A stretch of 64,000 nt of DNA, taken from assembly GCF_009729555.1 (NCBI RefSeq), contig NZ_WODC01000006.1, forward strand, positions 124,001 through 188,000, written 5' to 3'. The notes under the pieces were generated by a model that was not told where the DNA came from, did no database searches, and worked only from the letters and a program-made list of their open reading frames with translations. This document shows, piece by piece, positions 48,633 through 58,595 of this stretch. How positions within the stretch are numbered: the first letter of the stretch is position 1; the number at the start of each line of letters is the position of its first letter. The stretch comes from Pseudodesulfovibrio alkaliphilus. Lineage in GTDB: Bacteria; Desulfobacterota; Desulfovibrionia; Desulfovibrionales; Desulfovibrionaceae. The position numbers and the translations under genes are program-made.

Positions 48633-49913
48633 ATGGCAGACATCCACAAGCTCGCCCAAATGTTCCAGGAGCTGGACGACCAGCTGGTCGGGTGCATGCG
48701 CTGCGGCATGTGTCAGGCGGTGTGTCCGGTCTTTGCCCAGACCGGGCGCGAGGCCGATGTCACCCGTGGGAAGCTCGCCCTGCTCGACGGTCTGGCCCAC
48801 GAGATGCTTTCCGACGCCGAAGGCGTCAACGAGAAGCTCAACCGCTGCCTGTTGTGCGGCACCTGTCAGTCCAACTGTCCAAGCGGCGTGAAGATCATGG
48901 ACATCTTCCTCAAGGCCCGGGCCATAATGACCGGCTACTTCGGGCTTTCGCCGGTCAAGCGCGCCATCTTCCGGGGTATGCTCAAGAACCCGAAGCTGTT
49001 CAACGCACTGACCGACATGGGGGCCAAGTTCCAGGGGCTGTTCACCAAAAAGGTGGACGACTTGCTCGGTTCGTCCTGTGCCCGGTTCAACGCGCCGGTC
49101 ATCGGTGACCGGCATTTCCGCACCCTGGCCGAAAAGCCGCTGCACAAGTTGGTGCCCGCGCTTGACACCCCGGCGGGCAAGAGCGGAATCCGGGTCGCCC
49201 TGTACGTGGGGTGCGTCATCGACAAGATGTTCCCCCATGTGGGCCAGTCCATCATCAAGGTTCTGGAGCGTCATGGCGTGGGCGTGTTCATGCCCTCGGG
49301 ACAGGCCTGTTGCGGCATTCCTGCCCTCTCAAGCGGCGACACGGAAACCTTTGACTCCCTGGTGGGAATCAACATGGAGCGGTTCGGGACAGGGGAGTTC
49401 GACTATCTGGTCACCGGCTGCGCCACCTGCACCTCGACCATCAAGGAACTGTGGCCGCGCATGTACCAGGGGCCGTCGGCGCAGAAATACGACATTGCAG
49501 CGCTTGAGCGGAAAACCATGGACATCAGCCAGTTCCTGGTGGATATCCTGAAACTGGAGCCTAAGGACGCGACCGGCGGAAAGAGCGTGACCTATCACGA
49601 CCCCTGCCACCTCAAGAACGCGCTGGGCATCACGGCCCAGCCCCGGACCTTGATCAAGGCCGCTGGCTGCGGATTCAAGGAAATGGCTGAAGCGGGCGTA
49701 TGCTGCGGCTGCGGCGGCAGCTTCAACATCGCCCATTATGAACTCTCCAGGGAGATCGGCGGACGCAAGGCGGAAAACATCGTCGCCTCCGGCGCGGGTA
49801 CGGTGGCCACCAGCTGTCCGGCCTGCATGCTCCAGATCACAGACATGCTCTCGCGCAAGAAGGCCGGAGTGGATGTCAAGCACGTCATCGAGCTGTACGC
49901 CGACGGCTGTTGA
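48633..49913 (+). CDS. Fe-S subunit of lactate dehydrogenase (GlcF/CCG-domain)
   Basis: 426 residues. Two [4Fe-4S] motifs (CMRCGMCQAVCPVF and CLLCGTCQSNCPSG) occupy the first 90 residues. Two CCG domains follow, each with the Cys-Cys-Gly signature: QACCGIPALSSGD and GVCCGCGGSFNIAHYE, plus CATCTSTIKELWP. This is the GlcF/heterodisulfide-reductase-D pattern, which takes electrons from the flavoprotein to a quinone or other acceptor. The 8-base spacing implies that it forms a complex with the FAD subunit. Confidence 0.9.
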   Translation: MADIHKLAQMFQELDDQLVGCMRCGMCQAVCPVFAQTGREADVTRGKLALLDGLAHEMLSDAEGVNEKLNRCLLCGTCQSNCPSGVKIMDIFLKARAIMTGYFGLSPVKRAIFRGMLKNPKLFNALTDMGAKFQGLFTKKVDDLLGSSCARFNAPVIGDRHFRTLAEKPLHKLVPALDTPAGKSGIRVALYVGCVIDKMFPHVGQSIIKVLERHGVGVFMPSGQACCGIPALSSGDTETFDSLVGINMERFGTGEFDYLVTGCATCTSTIKELWPRMYQGPSAQKYDIAALERKTMDISQFLVDILKLEPKDATGGKSVTYHDPCHLKNALGITAQPRTLIKAAGCGFKEMAEAGVCCGCGGSFNIAHYELSREIGGRKAENIVASGAGTVATSCPACMLQITDMLSRKKAGVDVKHVIELYADGC

Positions 49914-49926
49914 TGCGTCCATGAAA

Positions 49927-49951
49927 CGGGCGGCCTCCCATCGGCCGCCCG
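49927..49951 (+). other. Intercistronic hairpin before pta
   Basis: CGGGCGGCC (49927-49935) and GGCCGCCCG (49943-49951) form a perfect 9-bp stem with no T-run, in the 94-base gap before pta. Confidence 0.55.
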
Positions 49952-50007
49952 ATCATCCATGAACCCTCCGCCGGACGAGCCGCCGACGGAGCGAAAAGGA
50001 ACCAACC

Positions 50008-52125
50008 ATGTCCAAAAACCTGTACGTGACCGCGACGGAATCACGAAGCGGCAAGTCCGCCATCGTCCTGGGTGTCATGCAGATGATCCTGCGGGAACTG
50101 CACAACGTCGCCATCTTCCGCCCCATCATCAACGATCCGGGGCCGGGACGAAAGGATCACGACATCGAACTGCTGCTTGAGCACTTCAAGCTCTCGATCC
50201 CCTACGAGGACACCTATGCCTATACCCTCAAGCAGGCGCGGGAGCTGATCAACTCCGGTCAGCACGCGTTGCTGCTCGAAAACATTCTCAAGAAATACAA
50301 GACGCTTGAGGGCCAGTACGACTTCGTGCTCTGCGAGGGGACCGATTTCAAGGGCAAGGACCCGGCCTTTGAGTTCGACATCAATGCCGATATCGCGGCC
50401 AATATCGGCGCCCCGGTGCTGGTGGTCTGCTCGGGTCTGGACAAGACCGCCGAGGAGGTCATCTCGGTCTCCCAGACCACCATCGACACCCTTGAGGAAA
50501 AGGGCGTGGACCTTGTGGGCTGCATCGTCAACCGCGCTCCCGAGGGCGTCACCCGCGAGATGGCCAGCCTCATCGAGTGCAAGGTGCGCTGCAAGGAGCC
50601 CATGCCGGTCTACAGCATCCCGGAGAACGAGGCCCTGGGCAAACCCACCATCGGCGATGTCAAGCGCTGGCTCGACGCCGACGTGCTCTACGGCCACAGC
50701 GGCATGCACTCACTGGTGGACAACTACGTGGTCGCGGCCATGCAGATCGGCAACTTCCTCGGCTACATCCGCAACGGCAGCCTGATCATCACCCCGGGCG
50801 ACCGCTCGGACATTATCCTTTCAAGCCTGGCTTCGCGGCTTTCCAGCTCTTACCCGGACATCTCCGGCATCGTGCTTACCGGCGGGCTGAACGTGTCCAC
50901 CAACGTGCACAAGCTTATCGAGGGGTGGACCGGGGTCCCCGTGCCCGTGCTCTCGGTCAAGGGGCACACCTATCAGACCGTGCAGGAACTTACCCGCCTC
51001 TACGGACGCATCGAGACCCACGACGACCAGCGCATCGCCACGGCGCTCGGCGGCTTCTCCCAGCATGTGGACGTACAGGAGCTGCGCGACCGGGTCATCG
51101 AGCAGCGCTCCACGCGGGTCACGCCCAAGATGTTCGAATTCTCCCTGGTGGAGAAGGCCTCGGCCAACAGGCAGCGCATCGTCATGCCCGAGGGGTCCGG
51201 GGAGCGCATCCTGCGCGCCACCGATATCCTGCTGCGTCGCGGCGTGGCGGACATGATCCTGCTGGGCAAGACCGACGAGATTAAGAACAAGGCCTCTGCC
51301 TTGGGTGTGGACGTGTCCGGGGCGCGGATCATCGACCCCACCGAGTCCGAACTGCTCGACCCCTTTGCCGAGGAATACCTTGAGCTGCGCAAGCACAAGG
51401 GCGTCATCGCCGAAATGGCCTGGGACCGCATGAGCGACCCCACCTACTTCGCCACCATGATGGTCCACAAGGGCTTTGCCGACGGCATGGTCTCCGGCTC
51501 TGTGACAACTACGGCACAGACCATCCGTCCGGCCTTCGAGTTCGTCAAGACCAAGCCGGGCTGCTCCATCGTCTCCTCGGTCTTTCTCATGTGCCTCAAG
51601 GACCGCGTCCTGGTTTACGGCGACTGCGCCGTGAACCCCAACCCCAATGCCCAGCAGCTGGCCGAAATCGCCATCGCCTCGGCCGAGACAGCGCGTATCT
51701 TCGGCATTGAGCCCAAGGTGGCCATGCTCAGCTATTCCACCGGCTCGTCGGGCAAGGGCGAGGACGTGGAAAAGGTCATCGAGGCGGCCAGGATCGCCCA
51801 AGCCGCGGTGCGCGAGCGCGGACTGGACTTCCCCGTCGAGGGGCCCATCCAGTACGACGCGGCCGTGGACCCGGACGTGGCCGCGGTCAAGCTGCCCGAT
51901 TCCGAGGTGGCCGGGCAGGCCACGGTCTTCATTTTCCCGGATCTCAACACAGGCAACAACACCTACAAGGCCGTGCAGCGCGCTGCCAATGCGGTGGCCA
52001 TCGGCCCGGTTCTCCAGGGGCTGAACAAGCCGGTCAACGACCTTTCGCGTGGCTGCACCGTGCCGGATATTGTCAACACTGTGGCCATCACCGCCATCCA
52101 GGCGCAGGCCGAAAAGGGCAAATAG
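50008..52125 (+). CDS. pta: Phosphate acetyltransferase, long form
   Basis: 705 residues. The N-terminal part (about 1-220) is a BioD-like P-loop domain (YVTATESRSGKSAIVLGVMQ; VLVVCSGLDKTAEEV). A DRTGG domain follows (about 220-330; ITPGDRSDIILSS). The C-terminal catalytic PTA_PTB domain (about 375-700) has RQRIVMPEGSGERILRA, DGMVSGSVTTTAQTIRPAF, MLSYSTGSSGKGEDVEKV and VFIFPDLNTGNNTYKAVQR. It converts acetyl-CoA to acetyl phosphate. Only one base separates it from ackA. Confidence 0.96.
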   Translation: MSKNLYVTATESRSGKSAIVLGVMQMILRELHNVAIFRPIINDPGPGRKDHDIELLLEHFKLSIPYEDTYAYTLKQARELINSGQHALLLENILKKYKTLEGQYDFVLCEGTDFKGKDPAFEFDINADIAANIGAPVLVVCSGLDKTAEEVISVSQTTIDTLEEKGVDLVGCIVNRAPEGVTREMASLIECKVRCKEPMPVYSIPENEALGKPTIGDVKRWLDADVLYGHSGMHSLVDNYVVAAMQIGNFLGYIRNGSLIITPGDRSDIILSSLASRLSSSYPDISGIVLTGGLNVSTNVHKLIEGWTGVPVPVLSVKGHTYQTVQELTRLYGRIETHDDQRIATALGGFSQHVDVQELRDRVIEQRSTRVTPKMFEFSLVEKASANRQRIVMPEGSGERILRATDILLRRGVADMILLGKTDEIKNKASALGVDVSGARIIDPTESELLDPFAEEYLELRKHKGVIAEMAWDRMSDPTYFATMMVHKGFADGMVSGSVTTTAQTIRPAFEFVKTKPGCSIVSSVFLMCLKDRVLVYGDCAVNPNPNAQQLAEIAIASAETARIFGIEPKVAMLSYSTGSSGKGEDVEKVIEAARIAQAAVRERGLDFPVEGPIQYDAAVDPDVAAVKLPDSEVAGQATVFIFPDLNTGNNTYKAVQRAANAVAIGPVLQGLNKPVNDLSRGCTVPDIVNTVAITAIQAQAEKGK

Positions 52126-52126
52126 C

Positions 52127-53332
52127 ATGAAAGTACTTGTCATCAACTCGGGCAGTTCCTCCATCAAATACCAGCTTCTGGACATGCAGACCGAGACGGT
52201 GCTCGTCTCGGGTCTCGTGGAGCGCATCGGCGAGACCAAGGGAGAGCTGACCAACAAGGCCTTTCCCGGCACTGACCGTCAGGAGGTCACCAGGATCGAG
52301 CAACCCATCGCAGACCACAACACCGGGATGCTGCTGGCCATCAACCTGATTACGGACCCTGACAAGGGTGTCATCAAGGATCGCGCTGAAATCGACGCCG
52401 TAGGCCATCGCGTGGTGCATGGCGGCGAGGCGTTCCATCAGCCCACAGTCATCACCGATGCGGTCATCCGGGCCATTGAGGAGACCGTGCCTCTGGCCCC
52501 GCTGCACAACCCGGCCAACCTCGACGGCATCCGCGTGGCCGTGGAGCTGTTTCCCGGGGTGCCCCAGGTGGCCGTGTTCGACACCGCCTTCCACCAGAGC
52601 ATTCCGGCCCACGCCTTCATGTACGCGCTGCCCTACGCCCTGTACGAGGCCGACCGGGTCCGCCGCTACGGATTCCACGGCACCTCGCACAAGTATGTGG
52701 CCGGCGAGTGCGCCCGGCTGCTCGGCAAGCCGCTTGAGCAGTGCAACCTGATCACCGTGCACCTGGGCAACGGCTGCTCCATGACCGCCGTGGAGCAGGG
52801 CAGGAGCGTGGACACCTCCCTGGGCCTGACCCCTCTTGAGGGGTTGGTCATGGGCACGCGCAGCGGCGACGTGGATCCTGCCGTACATGCCTTCCTGGCC
52901 CGCAACAAGGGCATGGATATCGAGGCCATTGACGCCATGCTCAACAAGGAGTCGGGTCTAAAAGGGCTGTGCGGCATGAATGACATGCGCGACATCCACG
53001 CAGCCGTCGACAAGGGCGACCCCAGGGCCAAGCTGGCTCTGGACGTGCAGACCTACCGCAACCGCAAGTACATCGGCGCCTACATGGCCGTGCTCGGCCG
53101 GGTGGACGCCATCGTCTTTACCGCGGGCATCGGCGAGAACGACGATGTGGTCCGGCGAGAGTCTCTCAAGGGTCTGGAATGCTTCGGCGTCAGGATTGAC
53201 GCCGCGGCCAACGGCCAACGCGCCAAGGAACCGCTCAGGATCAGCGCAGCCGACAGCTCCATTGAAGTATGGGTCATTCCCACCAACGAGGAACTGGCCA
53301 TTGCCAGAGAGACGAAAAGCGTCCTGAACTAG
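52127..53332 (+). CDS. ackA: Acetate kinase
   Basis: 401 residues from ATG 52127, one base after the pta stop, with GAAAAGGG upstream. All acetokinase signatures are present: VINSGSSSIKYQLLDM, GHRVVHGGEAF, VFDTAFHQSIPAHAF, YGFHGTSHKYV, VHLGNGCSMTAVEQG and FTAGIGEND. It makes ATP and acetate from acetyl phosphate, the substrate-level phosphorylation step of lactate oxidation. Confidence 0.97.
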   Translation: MKVLVINSGSSSIKYQLLDMQTETVLVSGLVERIGETKGELTNKAFPGTDRQEVTRIEQPIADHNTGMLLAINLITDPDKGVIKDRAEIDAVGHRVVHGGEAFHQPTVITDAVIRAIEETVPLAPLHNPANLDGIRVAVELFPGVPQVAVFDTAFHQSIPAHAFMYALPYALYEADRVRRYGFHGTSHKYVAGECARLLGKPLEQCNLITVHLGNGCSMTAVEQGRSVDTSLGLTPLEGLVMGTRSGDVDPAVHAFLARNKGMDIEAIDAMLNKESGLKGLCGMNDMRDIHAAVDKGDPRAKLALDVQTYRNRKYIGAYMAVLGRVDAIVFTAGIGENDDVVRRESLKGLECFGVRIDAAANGQRAKEPLRISAADSSIEVWVIPTNEELAIARETKSVLN

Positions 53333-53381
53333 CAATTCGACGTGGACGGCCGCCGGGCCGGGCCACTGGGAGGGAGAAAGC

Positions 53382-54002
53382 ATGACTACCGATTACTGCC
53401 AGACGTTCGTGGACAAAGCCAAGGCTGTCTCCGCCATCGTCTCCGAGGTGAAGAGTGAGGACGAGGCGCTGCAATACGTCATAGACCTGTGCGACAGGAA
53501 GGAGGCGTGCCAACTGCTCGTCTCGGGATGCGAGCGCGATCTGTCCGAAAAGGCCGAACAGCTCTGCGAGGCCAAGCAAAAAAAAGTCATCGCCGCGCCG
53601 GGCCTGACCAAGGCGCTGTACGACAAGCTTGCGGAAATGAGCGCCAAGGCCGGTTTCGAGTGCATCGACTCCGGCATGCGCGACCATCTGGCCGGCGTGG
53701 ACATCGGCTTCACTTTTGCCGAATACGGAATGGCCGAGACCGGCTCCCTGATGCTCGACTGTCCGGGCGAGGACATGCGCCTGGCCACCATGGTCAGCGA
53801 GTTCCACGTCTGCGTGCTGCCCAAGTCCAAGATATGCAAGGATAGCTACGCTGTGGAAGAAATGATGCTCGCCCGCATGGGCAAGACGCCGGATTACCTG
53901 GCCTTCATCACCGGAGCCAGCCGCACCGCAGACATCGAGCGCGTTCTGGCGCTGGGTGTTCACGGTCCCCTTGAACTGCACATCCTGCTCCTGGAGGACT
54001 AG
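53382..54002 (+). CDS. lutC: Lactate utilization protein C (LUD domain)
   Basis: 206 residues, with GGGAGGGAG before the ATG. It is a single LUD/YkgG domain. The conserved stretch is HLAGVDIGFTFAEYGMAETGSLMLDCPGEDMRLATMVSEFHVCVLPKSKIC. LutC is a component of the LutABC L-lactate dehydrogenase complex. Its exact chemical role in that complex is not clear. Two bases separate it from the LutB-LutA fusion, indicating translational coupling. Confidence 0.9.
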   Translation: MTTDYCQTFVDKAKAVSAIVSEVKSEDEALQYVIDLCDRKEACQLLVSGCERDLSEKAEQLCEAKQKKVIAAPGLTKALYDKLAEMSAKAGFECIDSGMRDHLAGVDIGFTFAEYGMAETGSLMLDCPGEDMRLATMVSEFHVCVLPKSKICKDSYAVEEMMLARMGKTPDYLAFITGASRTADIERVLALGVHGPLELHILLLED

Positions 54003-54004
54003 CC

Positions 54005-56158
54005 ATGCAAAAAGCCAATAATCTCAAAGAATACCGCAGCGAACTGCGCGAGTCTCTGGACAACGACTTTTTGCGCACCACCCTGGACAATTTCGCTGTG
54101 GCCTATCGCGCCGGGAGAGCCAATGCCTTCAAGGACATGGACGTGCACGGACTGATCGACGAGATCGCCTGCTCCAAGGACGAGGCCGCCGCCAGCCTGG
54201 ATGCGCTGTACAAGCAGTTCAAGGAAAAGGCGGAGGCTGCCGGGGTTCATGTGCATCTTGCCAAGGATGCCAAGGAGGCCAACGACATCATTGCTTCCAT
54301 CGCCAAGAACGCCAATTGCAAGAAGATCGTCAAATCCAAGTCCATGACCGCCGAGGAGACGCTCCTCAACCACGCCCTGGAGGACGAAGGGCTTGAAGTG
54401 ACCGAGACCGATCTTGGCGAGTGGATTATCCAGCTGCGGCACGAGGGGCCGTCGCACATGGTCATGCCCGCCATTCACCTCTCCCGTTATCAGGTGGGCG
54501 ACCTGTTCACCGAGGTCACAGGCAAGAAGCAGGACAGCGAGATCGAGAAGCTGGTCAAGGTGGCCCGCCGCGAACTGCGCCAGAAGTACGTCGAGGCGGA
54601 CATGGGCATTTCCGGTGCCAACTTCGCCGTGGCCGAGACCGGCTCCATCGGGCTTGTCACCAACGAGGGCAACGCCCGGCTGGTGACCACGCTGCCGCGT
54701 GTCCATGTGGCGCTGATGGGGCTGGACAAGCTCCTGCCCACCCTGCACGATGCGCTGCGCATCCTCAAGGCCCTGCCCCGCAACGCAACCGGGCAGGCCA
54801 TCACCTCCTATGTCACCTGGATCACCGGGGCCAACGAGTGTGCGTCGGCTGCCGACGGGAAAAAGGAAATCCACTTCGTGCTCCTCGACAACGGGCGCAG
54901 CGAACTGGCCAAGGACCCGCTCTTCTCCCAAGTCCTGCGTTGCGTGCGGTGCGGCGCGTGCGCCAACGTCTGCCCGGTCTACCGGCTGGTAGGCGGCCAC
55001 AAGATGGGCCACATCTACATCGGAGCCATCGGCCTGATCCTGACCTACTTCTTCCACGGCAAGGACGCGGCCAAGAACCTGGTCCAAAACTGCATCAACT
55101 GCGAGGCGTGCAAGGACATCTGCGCGGGCGGCATTGATCTGCCCCGTCTGATCAAGGAGATCCATGCCCGCATCCAGGACGAGGACGGTCATCCTTTGCC
55201 CAGCCTGCTGCTGGGTAAGGTGCTCAAGAACCGCAAGCTCTTCCATACCCTGCTGCGCACGGCCAAGTGGGCGCAAAAACCCGTGGCTGAAAAGGACGGG
55301 TTCATCCGCCATCTGCCCATGGTCTTCGCTAAGGAGCACGGGTTCCGCGCCCTGCCCACCATCGCTGAAACGCCCTTCAGGGACCGCTGGGAGGAGATTC
55401 GCCCTGTGGTGCAGAATCCGAGATACCGCGTGGCCCTGTTTTCGGGTTGTGTGCAGGACTTTGTCTACCCGGAGCAGATGGAGGCGGCGGTCAAGCTGTT
55501 CGCGGCCGAGTCCGTGGACATGAGCTATCCCATGGGCCAGTCCTGTTGCGGCCTGCCCGTGCAGATGATGGGCGAGATGAATGCCTCGCGTGAGGTCTGC
55601 GTGCAGAATCTGCGCGCCTTCGAAGCGGGCGGATACGACTACGTCATCACCCTGTGCGCCTCCTGCGCCGCCCACCTCAAGCACAACTATCCCAAGCTGG
55701 TCATGGATACTCCGAGCCTGGCCCTCAAGGCCCGGGAGTTCGCGGACAGGGTCATCGACTACAGCTCCTTTGTCCACGACGTGCTCAAGGTCAAGGCCGA
55801 TGACTTTGTCCAGACTGGAGGCAAGGCCACCTACCACGCCCCCTGCCATCTGTGTCGCGGCCTTGATGTGCATGAGGCACCGCGTGAGCTGATCTCCACA
55901 GGCGGCCTTGAGTATGTTGAGTGCGGCGAGGAGGAGGTCTGCTGCGGTTTTGGCGGAACCTTCTCCATGAAATTCCCGGAGTTGTCGGCTGAGCTGCTCA
56001 AGAAGAAACTCGCCAATGTCGAGGCCACCGGGGCAGGAGTGCTCCTGACCGACTGTCCGGGCTGCATCATGCAGCTGCGCGGTGGGCTCAAGAACCAGGG
56101 CTCGTCCATCAAGGTGCGCCACGTCTCCGAGGTGCTGGCCGACAACAGGAAGAAATGA
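54005..56158 (+). CDS. LutB-LutA fusion: LUD, 2x[4Fe-4S] and CCG domains
   Basis: 717 residues. The N-terminal 310 residues are the LutB-type LUD domain (KIVKSKSMTAEE; GISGANFAVAETGSIGLVTNEGNARLVTTLPRVHVAL). Two cluster motifs follow, CVRCGACANVCPVYRL and CINCEACKDICAGG (about 315-380). The last 250 residues form a LutA-like pair of CCG domains (SCCGLPVQMMGEM, LCASCAAHLKHNYP, EVCCGFGGTFSMKFPE, DCPGCIMQL). In Bacillus and E. coli these are separate proteins. As LutB plus LutA it should oxidise L-lactate to pyruvate with LutC, complementing the FAD enzyme upstream. Confidence 0.88.
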   Translation: MQKANNLKEYRSELRESLDNDFLRTTLDNFAVAYRAGRANAFKDMDVHGLIDEIACSKDEAAASLDALYKQFKEKAEAAGVHVHLAKDAKEANDIIASIAKNANCKKIVKSKSMTAEETLLNHALEDEGLEVTETDLGEWIIQLRHEGPSHMVMPAIHLSRYQVGDLFTEVTGKKQDSEIEKLVKVARRELRQKYVEADMGISGANFAVAETGSIGLVTNEGNARLVTTLPRVHVALMGLDKLLPTLHDALRILKALPRNATGQAITSYVTWITGANECASAADGKKEIHFVLLDNGRSELAKDPLFSQVLRCVRCGACANVCPVYRLVGGHKMGHIYIGAIGLILTYFFHGKDAAKNLVQNCINCEACKDICAGGIDLPRLIKEIHARIQDEDGHPLPSLLLGKVLKNRKLFHTLLRTAKWAQKPVAEKDGFIRHLPMVFAKEHGFRALPTIAETPFRDRWEEIRPVVQNPRYRVALFSGCVQDFVYPEQMEAAVKLFAAESVDMSYPMGQSCCGLPVQMMGEMNASREVCVQNLRAFEAGGYDYVITLCASCAAHLKHNYPKLVMDTPSLALKAREFADRVIDYSSFVHDVLKVKADDFVQTGGKATYHAPCHLCRGLDVHEAPRELISTGGLEYVECGEEEVCCGFGGTFSMKFPELSAELLKKKLANVEATGAGVLLTDCPGCIMQLRGGLKNQGSSIKVRHVSEVLADNRKK

Positions 56159-56183
56159 AACGGCAGATGAACGCCGCCGGACC

Positions 56184-56202
56184 GGGCCGGTATTGCCGGC
56201 CC
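56184..56202 (+). other. Hairpin after the lactate operon
   Basis: GGGCCGG (56184-56190) and CCGGCCC (56196-56202) form a 7-bp stem just after the last gene. Without a T-run its terminator role is uncertain. I saw no gene in 56159-56493. Confidence 0.35.
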
Positions 56203-56339
56203 CGCCGACGGCGGCCGGGCAGGGGGGATGCCCGTCATGGCTCCCCGTCCGCGTTCCCATATCGCATGAGGCTCTCCAGGTTGGACCGCAATCCCTTGAA
56301 GCAATGCCACGCTTCCTCCTGAGAACCAGCCTTCATGCC

Positions 56340-56369
56340 GGTCCCCCGCCCCGGGCAGGGCGGGGGACC
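56340..56369 (+). other. Strong hairpin before the PAS chemoreceptor gene
   Basis: GGTCCCCCGCCC (56340-56351) and GGGCGGGGGACC (56358-56369) form a perfect 12-bp stem with a 6-base loop and no T-run. The core arms GTCCCCCGCC/GGCGGGGGAC recur in the terminator at 58980. It may end read-through from the lactate operon. Confidence 0.5.
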
Positions 56370-56493
56370 GATCATTGCCGAAGATTCCGGCCCCGGTCAC
56401 AGTGCGAGGACCGGAAGCCGTTATCCAAGCGCGGTTCCCCCGGCCCGTCAGGTCCGCCACGGCATCGCAGCCTGTTCCCCCAAGAGGTGTTTC

Positions 56494-58074
56494 ATGTCCC
56501 AGACTTCGCCACCCTATCTGCGGCGCCTTGTAGCGCTTTATTTCGGCACGTTCGCCTTGGTGTCGGCCGTGTCCATCTGGTATTTTTCCGCTTTTGGCAC
56601 CGATCCGGGCATGGCCTCGGCAGGGGTGGTCGCCGTTCTGGCTGCCTTCGGCCTGCTCGGCATCGTGCTGGTTTTTCTGCTTGGCCGGATGCTCGTCGGC
56701 CCGGTGGGTGCGGCGGCCCGCTACACGGCCCATGTGCTTGACGGCGACTACCACAAGGCTGAAGACACGGCCCTGATCGAGGCCCTGCCCGGCCTGGGCG
56801 ATCTGGTGGTGGAGCTGGCAGGGCGGTTCAAGGAGCGCCTGGGTTTCTCCCAAAGCATCATCGATGGTCTGCCCGTGCCCTGCTGTCTTGTGGATACCGA
56901 CCAGGATGTTACCTTTCTCAACCAGGAATGTCTGGACATGATTGGCGCCAAGGATTCCCCTGAGTCCTTCTATGGCCGGAAGCTTTCTCAGATATTTTAT
57001 CGTGACGACAGAAAATCGGTCATCGGCACCTGCATGGAGGAAAACATCAGGATGATGAATAGGGAGGCGGTGTTCAAACATGCCGACGGCAGCGACGTTC
57101 ATTTGCTGGCCAACCTGTTCCCCCTGACCGACGTGACCGGCAAGGTCATCGGCGGCTGCTGTCTGTACCTGGACACCACGGAACTCAAACGGCGCGAGGC
57201 CGAGATCGTCAGCCAGAACGAGCGGATCGCCAAGGCGGCCACCGAGGCCACGGCCGTGTCCGAGGAACTGGCCGCTGCAGCCACTCAGTTGGGCGGGCTG
57301 GTGGAGAACGCACGGGCCGGGGCCTGCGTTCAGACCGACCGTACCGGGGAGACCGCCTCGGCCATGGAAGAGATGAACGCCACGGTCCTTGAGGTGGCCC
57401 GCCATGCTCAGGACGCGGCTCTGGACGCCGACGAGGCGCGGGGCAAGGCCGAGGAGGGCGCGGCAGTGGTCGCCCAGGTGGTGGACGCCATCCACGAGGT
57501 GGCCGAGCGGGCCCGGGAGCTCAAGGCGTCCATGGAGGCGCTCGACGCCCGGGCCGAATCCATCGGCAAGGTCCTCGGGGTCATTGAAGACATCGCGGAC
57601 CAGACCAATCTGCTGGCGCTCAACGCGGCCATTGAGGCTGCCCGTGCGGGCGAGGCAGGCCGGGGCTTTGCCGTGGTGGCCGACGAGGTTCGCAAGCTGG
57701 CCGAGAAGACCATGCTCGCCACCAACGAGGTGCATCAGGCAGTCACCGGCATCCAGGAAGGAGCCCGGCAGAATGTCCGGGCCACCGAGGCGGCTGTCGG
57801 GGCGGTGGAGAAGAGCACCGAGATGGCCGGGCGTTCCGGCGAGGCGCTCAAGACCATCGTGGTGGTGGCGGAGTCCACGGCCGATCGGGTGCGCTCCATC
57901 GCCACAGCCGCAGAGCAGCAGTCGGCGGCCAGTGACGAGATCAGTCGCGCCACCATGGATGTCAACCGCATTTGCGGTGAGACGGACCGGGCCATGGCCG
58001 AATCGGCAGAGGCCATTAAGCGGCTGGCCGGGCTGGCTGAGTCGCTGGCAGGCATCATCCGCGAGATGCGGTAG
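56494..58074 (+). CDS. Methyl-accepting chemotaxis protein with PAS sensor
   Basis: 526 residues from ATG 56494, with AAGAGG upstream. Two membrane helices (about 10-30 and 36-58) have only a short loop between them, so there is no large periplasmic sensor. A PAS domain follows (about 105-235; [22 protein letters not shown], ending [23 protein letters not shown]). The signalling domain has [33 protein letters not shown]. Sensing is therefore probably cytoplasmic, of redox state or a bound cofactor. No C-terminal CheR tether is present. The position after the lactate operon is suggestive of energy taxis, but unproven. Confidence 0.9.
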   Translation: MSQTSPPYLRRLVALYFGTFALVSAVSIWYFSAFGTDPGMASAGVVAVLAAFGLLGIVLVFLLGRMLVGPVGAAARYTAHVLDGDYHKAEDTALIEALPGLGDLVVELAGRFKERLGFSQSIIDGLPVPCCLVDTDQDVTFLNQECLDMIGAKDSPESFYGRKLSQIFYRDDRKSVIGTCMEENIRMMNREAVFKHADGSDVHLLANLFPLTDVTGKVIGGCCLYLDTTELKRREAEIVSQNERIAKAATEATAVSEELAAAATQLGGLVENARAGACVQTDRTGETASAMEEMNATVLEVARHAQDAALDADEARGKAEEGAAVVAQVVDAIHEVAERARELKASMEALDARAESIGKVLGVIEDIADQTNLLALNAAIEAARAGEAGRGFAVVADEVRKLAEKTMLATNEVHQAVTGIQEGARQNVRATEAAVGAVEKSTEMAGRSGEALKTIVVVAESTADRVRSIATAAEQQSAASDEISRATMDVNRICGETDRAMAESAEAIKRLAGLAESLAGIIREMR

Positions 58075-58212
58075 AATCCTTTATAAATTGCGTCAGGCTC
58101 GTGACAACGGGCGGTTTTGTGCTTATTTTTTGAAATGACGGAATGGACTTTGGCAACAGGTTTACGGAAAAGTATTGGAATAATTGAAAAGCGTTTCGCA
58201 AGGGGTTGAAGA

Positions 58213-58515
58213 GTGATCAGACACATCGTCATGTGGACATTGAAGGAAGAGGCCGAGGGTAACCCGGCTGCCGCCAATGCGGCCGCCATGAAGGAAATGC
58301 TCGAGGGACTGGCCGGTCGCATCGAAGGGTTGCGCCATATTGAGGTCAGTCACGAGATCGTTGGCGCTGATCCAGAATGTCATGTCGTGCTGTGCAGCGA
58401 GCACGACGATGTGGACGCCCTGAACCACTATCAGGGCCACCCCGAGCACCAGGCCTGCGTCGCCTTTGTCAGAAAGGTCGCCGCCGGCCGCAGCGCCGTG
58501 GACTACGAGGTTTAG
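58213..58515 (+). CDS. Dabb (stress-responsive alpha/beta-barrel) domain protein
   Basis: 100 residues from GTG 58213, with a weak ribosome site. The start MIRHIVMWTLKEEA and the centre LRHIEVSHEI followed by DVVLCSEHDDVDALNHYQGHPEHQACVAFVRK-like features match the Dabb ferredoxin-like dimer fold. The family is small and mostly of unknown function, with some members acting as cyclases or stress proteins. The 138-base gap upstream is AT-rich and may hold the promoter. Confidence 0.8.
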   Translation: MIRHIVMWTLKEEAEGNPAAANAAAMKEMLEGLAGRIEGLRHIEVSHEIVGADPECHVVLCSEHDDVDALNHYQGHPEHQACVAFVRKVAAGRSAVDYEV

Positions 58516-58595
58516 GAGGCCGGGCTTCCGGGCTCATGCACCCTCGTGGTCGAGCGGTTTTCGCGACAGACCAAACATCGCGAAAGGAGAACGCC

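Noticed and set aside
58150-58166. Sigma-54-like sequence TTGGCAACAGGTTTAC before the Dabb gene
   Set aside because: The invariant GC at -12 is AC here and there is no supporting activator-site repeat.
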